This document shows positions 57,188 through 64,000 of a stretch of DNA of 64,000 bases, in pieces; within the stretch, counting starts at the first letter, position 1; each line of letters begins with the position of its first letter. Source of the stretch: Exiguobacterium sp. BMC-KP. Lineage in GTDB: Bacteria > Bacillota > Bacilli > Exiguobacteriales > Exiguobacteriaceae. Under the pieces are notes generated by a model. That model was not told the origin of the DNA. It ran no database searches and saw only the letters and a program-made list of their open reading frames with translations. A program made the translations under genes and the position numbers. Location: positions 2,046,001 to 2,110,000 of the forward strand of contig NZ_LGIW01000015.1 of the NCBI RefSeq assembly GCF_001275385.1, written 5' to 3'.

Positions 57188-57433
57188 TTACTTGCGGCCG
57201 TATTTTTTGTTGAAGCGATCGACACGACCATCTGCCGCGTTGAACTTTTGACGACCTGTGTAGAATGGGTGCGAGTCTGAAGACACATCCACACGGATGA
57301 GTGGGTACTCGTTACCATCTTCCCAAGTGATTGTTTCGTTCGAAGAACGAGTAGAACCGCTTAAGAATTTGTACTCAGTCGTTGAATCCATAAATACTAC
57401 TTTGTTGTAGTTAGGGTGAATTCCTTGTTTCAT
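57188..57433 (-). CDS. rpmE2: Ribosomal protein bL31, type B (zinc-independent)
   Basis: An 81-residue L31 of the long, cysteine-free form. It opens [20 protein letters not shown] and lacks the CXXC pair of the zinc-binding type, and ends [13 protein letters not shown]. In B. subtilis the gene in this place (rpmE) encodes the zinc form, and type B (ytiA) is zinc-repressed elsewhere. Here type B occupies the main locus, downstream of rho, which implies constitutive use. Confidence 0.95.
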   Translation of the reverse strand: MKQGIHPNYNKVVFMDSTTEYKFLSGSTRSSNETITWEDGNEYPLIRVDVSSDSHPFYTGRQKFNAADGRVDRFNKKYGRK

Positions 57434-57492
57434 GGTTGATTTCTCTCCTTCCGCCCTGGTTCATTTGCTGAGCCAGAGTAAGTTACCTTCCT

Positions 57493-57521
57493 ATACTAAA
57501 CGATTTTTTTATGCGTCGCAA
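57493..57521 (-). promoter_or_regulatory. Possible promoter of rpmE2
   Basis: On the minus strand TTGCGA (57516-57521) and TAGTAT (57493-57498) are 17 bases apart, about 60 bases before the ATG. Both elements are imperfect. No rho terminator was seen in the gap. Confidence 0.4.
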
Positions 57522-57524
57522 TAG

Positions 57525-58898
57525 TTATTTTTCGGTCGGTATTTCCTTCTTGACGGTACGCGGTTTTGCTGGTGCGCGTCGGACCGCTTTCTTCTGTTCT
57601 TTCTCAAGTTCGACGAAAAATTCTTCATTATTTTTCGTATCACGAATCTTACGCAGGAACGTATCGACAAACTCGTTCGACTCGTTCATCGTCCGGCGAA
57701 TCGTCCAGAGCGCATCAAGCTGCTCTTTTGGAAGCAACAGTTCTTCCTTACGTGTACCCGATTTCCGGATATCGATCGCTGGGAAGATTCTGCGTTCCGA
57801 CAACTTACGATCGAGATGAAGTTCCATGTTCCCCGTCCCTTTGAATTCCTCATAGATGACATCATCCATACGGGATCCTGTCTCGACAAGTGCTGTTGCA
57901 AGAATCGTCAAACTACCACCATGCTCGATGTTTCGCGCCGCACCAAAGAACCGTTTTGGTTTATGGAATGCAGCTGGGTCAATCCCGCCTGAGAGCGTTC
58001 GTCCGCTTTGCGGCACCGTTAAGTTATAGGCACGTGTCAGACGCGTGATTGAATCCATCAAGATGACGACATCTTTCTTATGTTCGACGAGTCGCATTGC
58101 CCGCTCAAGCACGAGTTCTGAAATCCGAACGTGGTTGTCTGGTGTTTCGTCAAACGTCGAGCTGACAACATCCGCTCCCGGAACCGAACGCTCGATATCT
58201 GTCACTTCCTCAGGTCGCTCATCAATCAAGAGAATGATCAGTTCGACATCAGGATGATTCTCTTGAATCGAGTTCGCGATTTCTTTGAGTAATGATGTTT
58301 TCCCTGCTTTTGGTGGTGCGACAATTAAACCACGTTGACCAAATCCGACCGGTGCGATCATATCCATGACACGAACAGATAGATGACGCGGTTCGGTCTC
58401 AAGACGCATCAAACGATCCGGATAGATTGGTGTCAGTGCCGGGAAGAATAAACGATTACGCGCTGTATCCGGTGCTTCACCGTTAACGGCTTCCACGCTA
58501 AGTAGTCCTTGGAAACGTTCGTTTTCCTTCGGTGGACGGACTTTACCTGTAACGACATCACCATTACGTAGATTAAAGCGTCGGATTTGAGAAGCTGCGA
58601 TATAGATATCTTCAGAGGATTGGGAATAATTGATAGGACGAAGGAAGCCGAAGCCACCATCGTTTTGCATTTGTGGATTGCCAGGGATGACTTCGAGTAC
58701 CCCTTCGAGGAAATAAAGACCAGTCGATTCAGCCTGTGCTTTGAGAATCTTGAACATCAACTCACGTTTACGAGCTTCCCGATATTGTGGGACATTTTTC
58801 GTCTTTGCGATTTCATACAGTTCTTTTAGTGTCAGTTGGCTTAATTGAGCCAGTGTATAGGAACGTTCTGGTTTATCTTTTTTATCAGTTGTTGGCAT
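57525..58898 (-). CDS. rho: Transcription termination factor Rho
   Basis: A 457-residue hexameric RNA helicase that ends transcription at untranslated RNA. The N-terminal Rho-N/OB parts (about 15-150) have [16 protein letters not shown] and GFGFLRP. The ATPase has [20 protein letters not shown], the Q loop and [15 protein letters not shown], and the R loop [19 protein letters not shown]. The start at 58898 follows AGGTG. It is somewhat longer than B. subtilis Rho because of a short charged N-terminus and a basic Ala/Pro/Lys-rich C-terminal tail after the core. Confidence 0.96.
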   Translation of the reverse strand: MPTTDKKDKPERSYTLAQLSQLTLKELYEIAKTKNVPQYREARKRELMFKILKAQAESTGLYFLEGVLEVIPGNPQMQNDGGFGFLRPINYSQSSEDIYIAASQIRRFNLRNGDVVTGKVRPPKENERFQGLLSVEAVNGEAPDTARNRLFFPALTPIYPDRLMRLETEPRHLSVRVMDMIAPVGFGQRGLIVAPPKAGKTSLLKEIANSIQENHPDVELIILLIDERPEEVTDIERSVPGADVVSSTFDETPDNHVRISELVLERAMRLVEHKKDVVILMDSITRLTRAYNLTVPQSGRTLSGGIDPAAFHKPKRFFGAARNIEHGGSLTILATALVETGSRMDDVIYEEFKGTGNMELHLDRKLSERRIFPAIDIRKSGTRKEELLLPKEQLDALWTIRRTMNESNEFVDTFLRKIRDTKNNEEFFVELEKEQKKAVRRAPAKPRTVKKEIPTEK

Positions 58899-59252
58899 GT
58901 TCTTCACCTATTCTTTATAAATTCAACTGCATTCAGTATACTTCCATACATACATTAGGAGGTATCTAATTTCTTTCGTGAACTAAAGGTATCATATTTT
59001 TTTTGATTCGTCGTCAACAATCCTCTGCGTTTCTTACTTTGTAATATTCGAAGATATTATTTCAGTTATGTTACAAAAACATCTATTTTGTCTTCTAACT
59101 GAAAAAACGTTTTCAAGTGCGCACATGCTAAGATATTCCTGCAGACAAAATTCTTACACAGTTGTAAGGTTTACTGCTTAATCACACACTTAATGATTTC
59201 ATCATATAACTTACGGACGCAACACACTACATTAAACGGAGGAATTCTTAAC
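58899..59252. other. Intergenic region between divergent rho and NlpC/P60 genes
   Basis: No gene is seen in these 354 bases. On the minus strand a probable rho promoter has TATGAT (58991-58996) with TTGTTG (59015-59020) at 18 bases. A WalR-like pair (TGTAAC, 5 bases, TGAAAT; minus strand, 59059-59075) and a small hairpin CTTACA/TGTAAG (about 59152-59167) precede the NlpC/P60 gene. These are low-confidence calls. Confidence 0.4.
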
Positions 59253-59930
59253 ATGAAACGTTTTCTAGCATCGATCGCGACAGCAGCCTTAGTGGTTTCA
59301 GGTTTTACATCAGTGGGTACAGGTAAAGTTGAAGCAGCGACAGTCACAAAGGTCAAGATCACGGACAACGGTCTTCGTGTTCGAACAGCACCTTCTACGA
59401 AAGCAAGCATCGTTGGAAAAGTCAACGCTGGTCAAGTCTTTACATATAAAGGCAAGTCAGGTAGCTGGACTAAAATCTCATACGGTGGTAAAACACGCTA
59501 TGTCTTCTCACAATACACAAAGACATATAAATCATCTTCAAGCGCTAAAAAAACAACAAGCACATCTTCTAAACGGACGAAAATCTTAAGCGAAGCAGCG
59601 AAGCACAAAGGAACTCCATATGTATGGGGTGGAACGACAACTCGTGGATTCGACTGCTCTGGTTTCACAAGCTATGTTTACAAAAAAGCAGCAGGTAAAA
59701 CATTGCCACGTACGTCGTCTTCACAATATTCTTCTTCTAAGAAAGTCAGTGTTTCTAAAGTACAACCAGGAGATCTTGTCTTCTTCTCACACGGTAGCGG
59801 CATTCAACACGTCGGGATCGCAACAAACAAGTCAAGCATGGTTAACTCAGAAACAGGTGGCGTTAAATACTCAAGCTTCAAATCAGGGTACTGGGGTTCA
59901 CGCCTTGTCGGCGCAGGATCTTACCTTTAA
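59253..59930 (+). CDS. Secreted SH3b-NlpC/P60 cell-wall endopeptidase
   Basis: A 225-residue secreted enzyme that should cut peptide bonds in peptidoglycan stems. A signal peptide covers about 1-28 (cleavage near VEA). A bacterial SH3 domain (about 29-85) has NGLRVRTAPSTKASIVGKV. A Ser/Thr/Lys linker leads to the NlpC/P60 domain (about 110-225) with the catalytic Cys in FDCSGFTSYVYKKA, and His in GSGIQHVGIATN. The ATG follows CGGAGGA. It is divergent from rho, which is not the Bacillus arrangement, and its own terminator follows. Confidence 0.93.
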   Translation: MKRFLASIATAALVVSGFTSVGTGKVEAATVTKVKITDNGLRVRTAPSTKASIVGKVNAGQVFTYKGKSGSWTKISYGGKTRYVFSQYTKTYKSSSSAKKTTSTSSKRTKILSEAAKHKGTPYVWGGTTTRGFDCSGFTSYVYKKAAGKTLPRTSSSQYSSSKKVSVSKVQPGDLVFFSHGSGIQHVGIATNKSSMVNSETGGVKYSSFKSGYWGSRLVGAGSYL

Positions 59931-59941
59931 TTCATCATCTC

Positions 59942-59973
59942 AAAGCGGTTGAGCATTGGCTCGATCGCTTTTT
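59942..59973 (+). terminator. Terminator after the NlpC/P60 gene
   Basis: AAAGCG/CGCTTT and TTGAGC/GCTCGA arms form a 12-bp stem with small bulges and a 4-base loop, followed by a T run. Confidence 0.8.
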
Positions 59974-60003
59974 TTCATCTAATCGATTACACGAGGAGGA
60001 AAC

Positions 60004-60774
60004 ATGATGCATGTCTTAATCACAGGTGCTTCAAGAGGTCTTGGTCGCGAATTCGCTTATCTTCACGCTCAGCAAGGTGATCACGTCCTGCTTGTCGGAC
60101 GCGATGCGACGTCTCTATTTGAAACGAAGTTCCATGTCGAACGACTCGGCGGAACGGCAACGGTCTTCCCTTACGACTTAACGAAGCTAACACATCGTCT
60201 CGCACTGTTTCGTGCAACAGAACAGATTCCGGTTGATTGTGTCATCAACAACGCTGGAATCGGCGTCTTCGGCTCCTTCCTTGAAACTTCGTTCGAAGAC
60301 GAATCACGGATGATTACCTTGAACATCGAAGCGTTGACACACGTGACGAAGGTCTATGCCTCTCGCATGAAAGAGTATGGCATCCAAGGACGCATCATCC
60401 ATCTCGCGTCAACGGCTGCGTTTGAAGGTGGTCCATGGATGAGTGTCTACTATGCAACAAAAGCCTACGTGCTTCACTTCTCGGAAGGATTAACGGAAGA
60501 GCTCGCGCCAGACGGCATTCAAGTCAGCGTCGTCTGCCCAGGTGCGACACACACCGGTTTCGAATCGGCAGCAAAACTCGAACAGTCACGTCTTTTCTTG
60601 CGACCAGGCATCATGGACGCCCCAACAGTCGCGCGGATTGCCTATCAAGGCTACATGAAGGGAAAAACGTTCATCGTTCCTGGTTTCGGAAATGCCTGGT
60701 ATATCTTTTCAACACGTTTTCTTCCCCGTCGATACGTCACGAAACAAGCAGGAGAAGTCCAGCGTCCTCGATAA
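60004..60774 (+). CDS. Short-chain dehydrogenase/reductase (classical SDR)
   Basis: A 256-residue NAD(P)-dependent oxidoreductase. The cofactor motif is ITGASRGLGREFA, the NNAG motif is VINNAGIGVFGS, the catalytic Ser lies in LASTAAFEGG and YXXXK in YYATKAYV. Classical SDRs of this kind reduce ketones or aldehydes or act on fatty acyl or sugar substrates; this one is not identifiable more precisely. Two adjacent ATGs (60004, 60007) follow GAGGAGG, the second at slightly better spacing. It is probably transcribed alone. Confidence 0.9.
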   Translation: MMHVLITGASRGLGREFAYLHAQQGDHVLLVGRDATSLFETKFHVERLGGTATVFPYDLTKLTHRLALFRATEQIPVDCVINNAGIGVFGSFLETSFEDESRMITLNIEALTHVTKVYASRMKEYGIQGRIIHLASTAAFEGGPWMSVYYATKAYVLHFSEGLTEELAPDGIQVSVVCPGATHTGFESAAKLEQSRLFLRPGIMDAPTVARIAYQGYMKGKTFIVPGFGNAWYIFSTRFLPRRYVTKQAGEVQRPR

Positions 60775-60783
60775 AAAACATAC

Positions 60784-60825
60784 AAAAAAGCGGAGCAATA
60801 GACTATACGTCTGCGGCTCCGCTTT
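60784..60825. terminator. Bidirectional terminator between the SDR gene and glpX
   Basis: AAAGCGGAGC (60787-60796) pairs with GCTCCGCTTT (60816-60825), with inner AGAC/GTCT pairing and an A-run on the left that gives T on the minus strand. Confidence 0.8.
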
Positions 60826-60829
60826 CGTT

Positions 60830-61795
60830 TTACTTAATGACGAGCTTCGGTTTTTTCTTGAACGAGTGAATGCCTTCGACGAAACGTACCGTTCCGGACT
60901 TCGCACGCATGACGACAGAGTGTGTCTGACCGCCTTGTGCTGTGAACTGGACACCTTTCATCAACTCGCTGTCTGTAACGCCTGTTGCAGCAAAGATACA
61001 ATCGTCTCCTGCGACGAGATCGTCCATCATGAGAATCTTCGATGGATCTTCGATGCCCATCTTCTTACAACGCTCGACTTCTGCCTCGTCTGCTGGTAAC
61101 AAGCGTCCTTGGAGCTCACCACCGAGACATTTCAAGGCAACGGCAGCAAGAACACCTTCTGGTGCACCACCCGAACCGAGGAGGATATCGATCCCCGTAT
61201 GCGGGAAGGCTGTGTTGATTGCACCCGCAACATCACCGTCACCGATCAAGCGAATCCGCGCCCCTGTCGCCCGAATCCGTTGAATGATTTCTTCATGACG
61301 TTCACGATCAAGGATCGAGACGACGACGTCTTCGATTTCCTTGTTCTTCGCCTTCGCGACTGCTGCGATGTTTTCTTCAATTGTTGCGTCTAAACTGATG
61401 TGTCCTGCTGCTTCTGGACCCACCGCGATCTTATCCATGTACATGTCCGGTGCGTGAAGCAAATCGCCCGCATCCGCGACAGCGAGGACAGCAAGTGCGC
61501 CCCATGTTCCTTTCGCGACGATGTTCGTTCCTTCAAGCGGATCAACAGCGACATCAAGTCGTGGTCCATACCCATTTCCTAGCTTTTCTCCAATGTAAAG
61601 CATCGGTGCTTCATCCATCTCGCCTTCCCCGATGACGACGGTTCCTTTCATCGGAATCGTATCGAAGACGTCACGCATTGCGCTTGTTGCCGCATCATCC
61701 GCTTCATTCTTCAATCCTTTTCCCATCCAGCGTGCAGAGGCAAGTGCCGCTGCCTCCGTGACGCGTACCAGTTCCATTGATAGACTTCTCTCCAT
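60830..61795 (-). CDS. glpX: Fructose-1,6-bisphosphatase class II (GlpX)
   Basis: A 321-residue metal-dependent phosphatase of gluconeogenesis. The motifs [28 protein letters not shown] and [17 protein letters not shown] are diagnostic of the class II enzymes. The ATG at 61795 follows AGGGG at 8 bases. It lies after murA paralogue and tal in the fba-tal-murA-glpX set found in Bacillus (fbaA-ywjH-murAB-glpX). Confidence 0.96.
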   Translation of the reverse strand: MERSLSMELVRVTEAAALASARWMGKGLKNEADDAATSAMRDVFDTIPMKGTVVIGEGEMDEAPMLYIGEKLGNGYGPRLDVAVDPLEGTNIVAKGTWGALAVLAVADAGDLLHAPDMYMDKIAVGPEAAGHISLDATIEENIAAVAKAKNKEIEDVVVSILDRERHEEIIQRIRATGARIRLIGDGDVAGAINTAFPHTGIDILLGSGGAPEGVLAAVALKCLGGELQGRLLPADEAEVERCKKMGIEDPSKILMMDDLVAGDDCIFAATGVTDSELMKGVQFTAQGGQTHSVVMRAKSGTVRFVEGIHSFKKKPKLVIK

Positions 61796-61827
61796 GTGTA
61801 TGTCCCCTCTCCCTTGTTACAAATCGG

Positions 61828-63075
61828 TCAAATCGTTTCACGCCATACGAGGGCGCCAAGTTCCTTCAACTTCTGATCAAATCGTTCGTAACTCTGGTCA
61901 AGCATTTCTGCATGGTGCAACGTCGTCTCCCCTGAAGCGAGAAGTCCCGCCAAGACAAGTGCTGCACCACCGCGTGGGTCTGGCGCCTCAATCTCAGTAC
62001 CAAGTAAGGATTCACCGCCACGAATGATAATCGAGGCATCTTCATGCGTAATTCGAGCATTCAAGCGTCGTAACTCTTGCACATGCCGGAAACGTTGCGG
62101 ATATAACTTGTCAACGACGATACTTGCTCCCTTCGCTTGCAACAACGCTGCCGAGATGACAGGTTGGAGATCGCTCGGGAAACCACCATAGTGGAAGACA
62201 CGAATATCGACAGGCTTCGTTTCGTGCAACGTCGCCGTGACGGAATCATCTGTTGCTTCAATCACAGCACCGTATCGTTCGAGCTTTTGGATGACACTCT
62301 CGAGATGAAGGGGAATGACGTTATCGACGGTGACACGTCCAAGTGCTGCTCCCATCGTCAAGAACGTTCCTGCTTCCATCCGGTCGGGAATCAAAGTATG
62401 CCGGCAACCACTTAGTTGTGCAACCCCTTTGATGCGAATCTCATCTGTCCCTGCTCCTTTGACGTTTGCCCCCATGTTCGTCAGCATCGTACTGACGTCG
62501 ATGACTTCCGGGTCATAGGCGGCATTTTCAATGACTGTCGTTCCTTCGGCAAAGACGGCGACGAGTAAGGCACTAATCGTTGCTCCAAAAGACGGAAGAT
62601 CAAGATAAATCCGATTTCCAACGAGACGTTCGACACGCATGTAATGGACGCCTTGCTCATTGCGTACGGAAACACCGAGACGTTCGAGTGCTTTAATGTG
62701 TAAATCGATCGGTCGTGGTCCGATGGCATAACCTCCAGGCAGACCGACGACTCCTTGTTTAAATCTAGCTGCCAGAACGCTCATGAGGTAGATCGATCCG
62801 CGTAACTTGCGCGTTTCCGCACCTGTCAACGGCATCGATTCGACCCGACTTGGATCAATCGTCACCATATCGCCTTGACGTGTCACGACAGCGCCGAGCG
62901 TCTCCAAAATCTCGATCATCGTCGCGACGTCGCCAATCTCCGGCACGCCTTCAAGAACGACCGTCTGATCCGTCAGGAGGGCTGCAGCAAGACACGGAAT
63001 GGCGCTTTGCTTCGAACCACTGATTGATACGGTTCCTTCTAGGCGTTGTTGCCCTACGATATGCAAAATGTCCAC
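61828..63075 (-). CDS. MurA-like enolpyruvyl transferase paralogue lacking the active-site cysteine
   Basis: A 415-residue protein of the UDP-GlcNAc enolpyruvyl transferase family at the place of murAB/murZ in Bacillus. It keeps Lys22 (SGSKQSAIP), the PRPID arginine, the Asp in GGFPSDLQP and Arg in DPRGGAALV. But the residue after Lys is Gln (usually Asn), and the loop cysteine is Tyr116 (GLPGGYAIGPRPID; codon TAT at 62728-62730). Cys at this position protonates PEP and is the fosfomycin site; Asp is the only well-known substitute. It may be a fosfomycin-insensitive enzyme, a weak one, or a regulatory paralogue. The canonical MurA is at 11098-12402. Confidence 0.9.
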   Translation of the reverse strand: MDILHIVGQQRLEGTVSISGSKQSAIPCLAAALLTDQTVVLEGVPEIGDVATMIEILETLGAVVTRQGDMVTIDPSRVESMPLTGAETRKLRGSIYLMSVLAARFKQGVVGLPGGYAIGPRPIDLHIKALERLGVSVRNEQGVHYMRVERLVGNRIYLDLPSFGATISALLVAVFAEGTTVIENAAYDPEVIDVSTMLTNMGANVKGAGTDEIRIKGVAQLSGCRHTLIPDRMEAGTFLTMGAALGRVTVDNVIPLHLESVIQKLERYGAVIEATDDSVTATLHETKPVDIRVFHYGGFPSDLQPVISAALLQAKGASIVVDKLYPQRFRHVQELRRLNARITHEDASIIIRGGESLLGTEIEAPDPRGGAALVLAGLLASGETTLHHAEMLDQSYERFDQKLKELGALVWRETI

Positions 63076-63103
63076 GTTCCATCAACCTTTCTCTTCGCTA
63101 CGA

Positions 63104-63751
63104 TTATTGCTGCGTTTTTTCCCAGTCTGCGAGGAATTTTTCAATGCCTTGCGTCGTGAGTGGGTGGTGTGTGAGTGATTCGATAACCGAGAATGGAATC
63201 GTCGCGATGTCCGCGCCTGCAAGAGCAGCGTTCGTCACGTGTACCGGGTTCCGAACTGATGCGGCGATGATTTGTGTCGGAATATCATGAACGACGAAAA
63301 TTTGGGCGATCGTCTCAACGAGTCCCATTCCATCTTGCCCGATGTCGTCTAGGCGACCGAGGAATGGTGATACGTATGTTGCACCGGCACGTGCTGCAAG
63401 TAATGCTTGGTTCGGGTTGAAGATCAACGTGACGTTCGTCGTGATCTTTTCTTTCGAAAGTGCTGCGACCGCTTCGAGTCCGGCTGGAGTCATCGGGACC
63501 TTAACCGTAATGTTCGGTGCGATCTGAGCAAGTTCCTTCCCTTCGCGGATCATTCCTTCTGCATCAAGCGCGATGACTTCGGCGCTGACAGAGACGTCCC
63601 CAACGATTTCACAGATTTCACGAAGTCGTGTGTGGAAATCGACGCCTTCCTTAGCGACGAGTGACGGATTCGTCGTGACACCGTCTAAAATCCCCATTTT
63701 ATGTGCTTTCTTGATATCCTCTACGTTTGCTGTATCAATGAAAAATCTCAT
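63104..63751 (-). CDS. tal: Transaldolase-like protein (fructose-6-phosphate aldolase family)
   Basis: A 215-residue class I aldolase of the short transaldolase/FSA family (YwjH in B. subtilis). It opens [20 protein letters not shown], has [11 protein letters not shown], the Schiff-base Lys in [14 protein letters not shown], and [15 protein letters not shown]. It works in the non-oxidative pentose phosphate pathway. It stands between fba and the murA paralogue, 28 bases from the latter. Confidence 0.94.
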   Translation of the reverse strand: MRFFIDTANVEDIKKAHKMGILDGVTTNPSLVAKEGVDFHTRLREICEIVGDVSVSAEVIALDAEGMIREGKELAQIAPNITVKVPMTPAGLEAVAALSKEKITTNVTLIFNPNQALLAARAGATYVSPFLGRLDDIGQDGMGLVETIAQIFVVHDIPTQIIAASVRNPVHVTNAALAGADIATIPFSVIESLTHHPLTTQGIEKFLADWEKTQQ

Positions 63752-63855
63752 CTTTCTCGTTCCCCTTTCATCCCTTGAAATCGCTTACGACTCTATTATA
63801 GGTTTTTTTCACGAGAAGTCCTACTGTTTTCCATTGAAGCTACACTGATACGATA

Positions 63856-63890
63856 TGAAAAAAGCACGGTAGACCGAGGTCTACCGCACT
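63856..63890 (-). terminator. Terminator after fba
   Basis: A stem of 8 perfect bp (63879-63886 with 63867-63874), extended by further pairs, is followed by a T run on the minus strand, about 16 bases after the aldolase gene. Confidence 0.85.
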
Positions 63891-63905
63891 TTAAAGAGAA
63901 GTCGA

Positions 63906-64000
63906 TTAAGCTTTGTTGCTTGAACCGAACTCACGCATCTTACCGATGACAGTTTGTTTGATTGCTTCACGACCTGGTGCGATGAATACGCGTGGGTCAT
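63906..64000 (-). CDS. fba: Fructose-bisphosphate aldolase class II, C-terminal fragment
   Basis: The last 31 codons of a gene that continues past the window edge. The sequence reads [17 protein letters not shown] and ends [10 protein letters not shown], which is the C-terminal signature of class II fructose-1,6-bisphosphate aldolase. The location upstream of tal and the murA paralogue matches the Bacillus order. Only the end is visible, so the active site cannot be checked. Confidence 0.88.
   Translation of the reverse strand, partial: DPRVFIAPGREAIKQTVIGKMREFGSSNKA

Noticed and set aside
59099-59116. cre-like site TGAAAAAACGTTTTCA ahead of the NlpC/P60 gene
   Set aside because: Arms are two bases too far apart for the CcpA consensus; kept only as a weak possibility.
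58899-59252. c-di-AMP (ydaO) riboswitch ahead of the NlpC/P60 gene
   Set aside because: This class often precedes wall hydrolases, but no conserved ydaO core was found.

Overview
The window looks like a chromosomal segment of a low-to-moderate GC, motile, non-spore-forming Bacillales bacterium. Gene content, order and codon use best match Exiguobacterium, which is an inference because no search was run. No tRNA, rRNA, CRISPR array, transposase or phage gene was seen. The backbone follows the order known from the Bacillus subtilis rho-prfA-glyA-atp-murA-mbl region, read here right to left on the minus strand: fba, tal, a second murA, glpX, rho, rpmE, tdk, then prfA, prmC, ywlC, ywlE, rpiB, ywlG, glyA, upp, wecB, the F-type ATP synthase operon, a DUF1146 gene, murA, mbl, and flhO-flhP. 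The sporulation genes found within this order in Bacillus (spoIIR, spoIID, spoIIQ, spoIIID) are absent.

Layout. At 0.2-3.7 kb lie a large orphan-looking sensor kinase and a hydroxyisobutyrate-dehydrogenase-family enzyme. At 3.8-9.7 kb are flhO-flhP behind a sigma-D-like promoter, a PAS/degenerate-GGDEF/EAL protein, and an MFS exporter whose promoter spacer carries a perfect dyad. At 9.9-20.4 kb are mbl, murA, the DUF1146 gene and the atpZ-I-B-E-F-H-A-G-D-C operon. At 20.4-23.0 kb are a structured non-coding stretch, wecB and upp. At 23.0-27.9 kb are an unrecognised membrane/coiled-coil protein and a two-component/ABC cassette resembling B. subtilis yclHIJK. At 28.0-33.8 kb is the glyA-to-prfA series, with several 4-base overlaps.

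From 33.9 to 55.6 kb an accessory block of about 22 kb separates prfA from tdk, which are close together in Bacillus. It holds a YtrA-type GntR/ABC operon, an alkaline phosphatase plus lipoprotein behind PhoP-box-like repeats, a trehalose regulon (treR, treP, treA) with two dyad operators and a cre site, a sodium/alanine symporter, a broken chemoreceptor gene, a lipoprotein, the riboflavin operon with its FMN riboswitch, a methionine ABC transporter plus M20 amidohydrolase behind a SAM riboswitch, and a divergent alpha/beta hydrolase behind a second SAM riboswitch. From 55.7 to 64 kb the backbone resumes (tdk, DedA, L31 type B, rho, an NlpC/P60 endopeptidase, an SDR enzyme, glpX, murA paralogue, tal, end of fba).

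The most unusual points are: a second MurA whose catalytic-loop cysteine is tyrosine and whose Lys-Asn pair is Lys-Gln; a SAM-I-class riboswitch on a serine-hydrolase gene; a nested-helix RNA candidate between wecB and the atp promoter; and a c-di-GMP phosphodiesterase-type protein with a broken GGDEF motif beside flagellar rod genes. Start sites were moved from the longest reading frame wherever a ribosome binding site or family alignment favoured an internal start.
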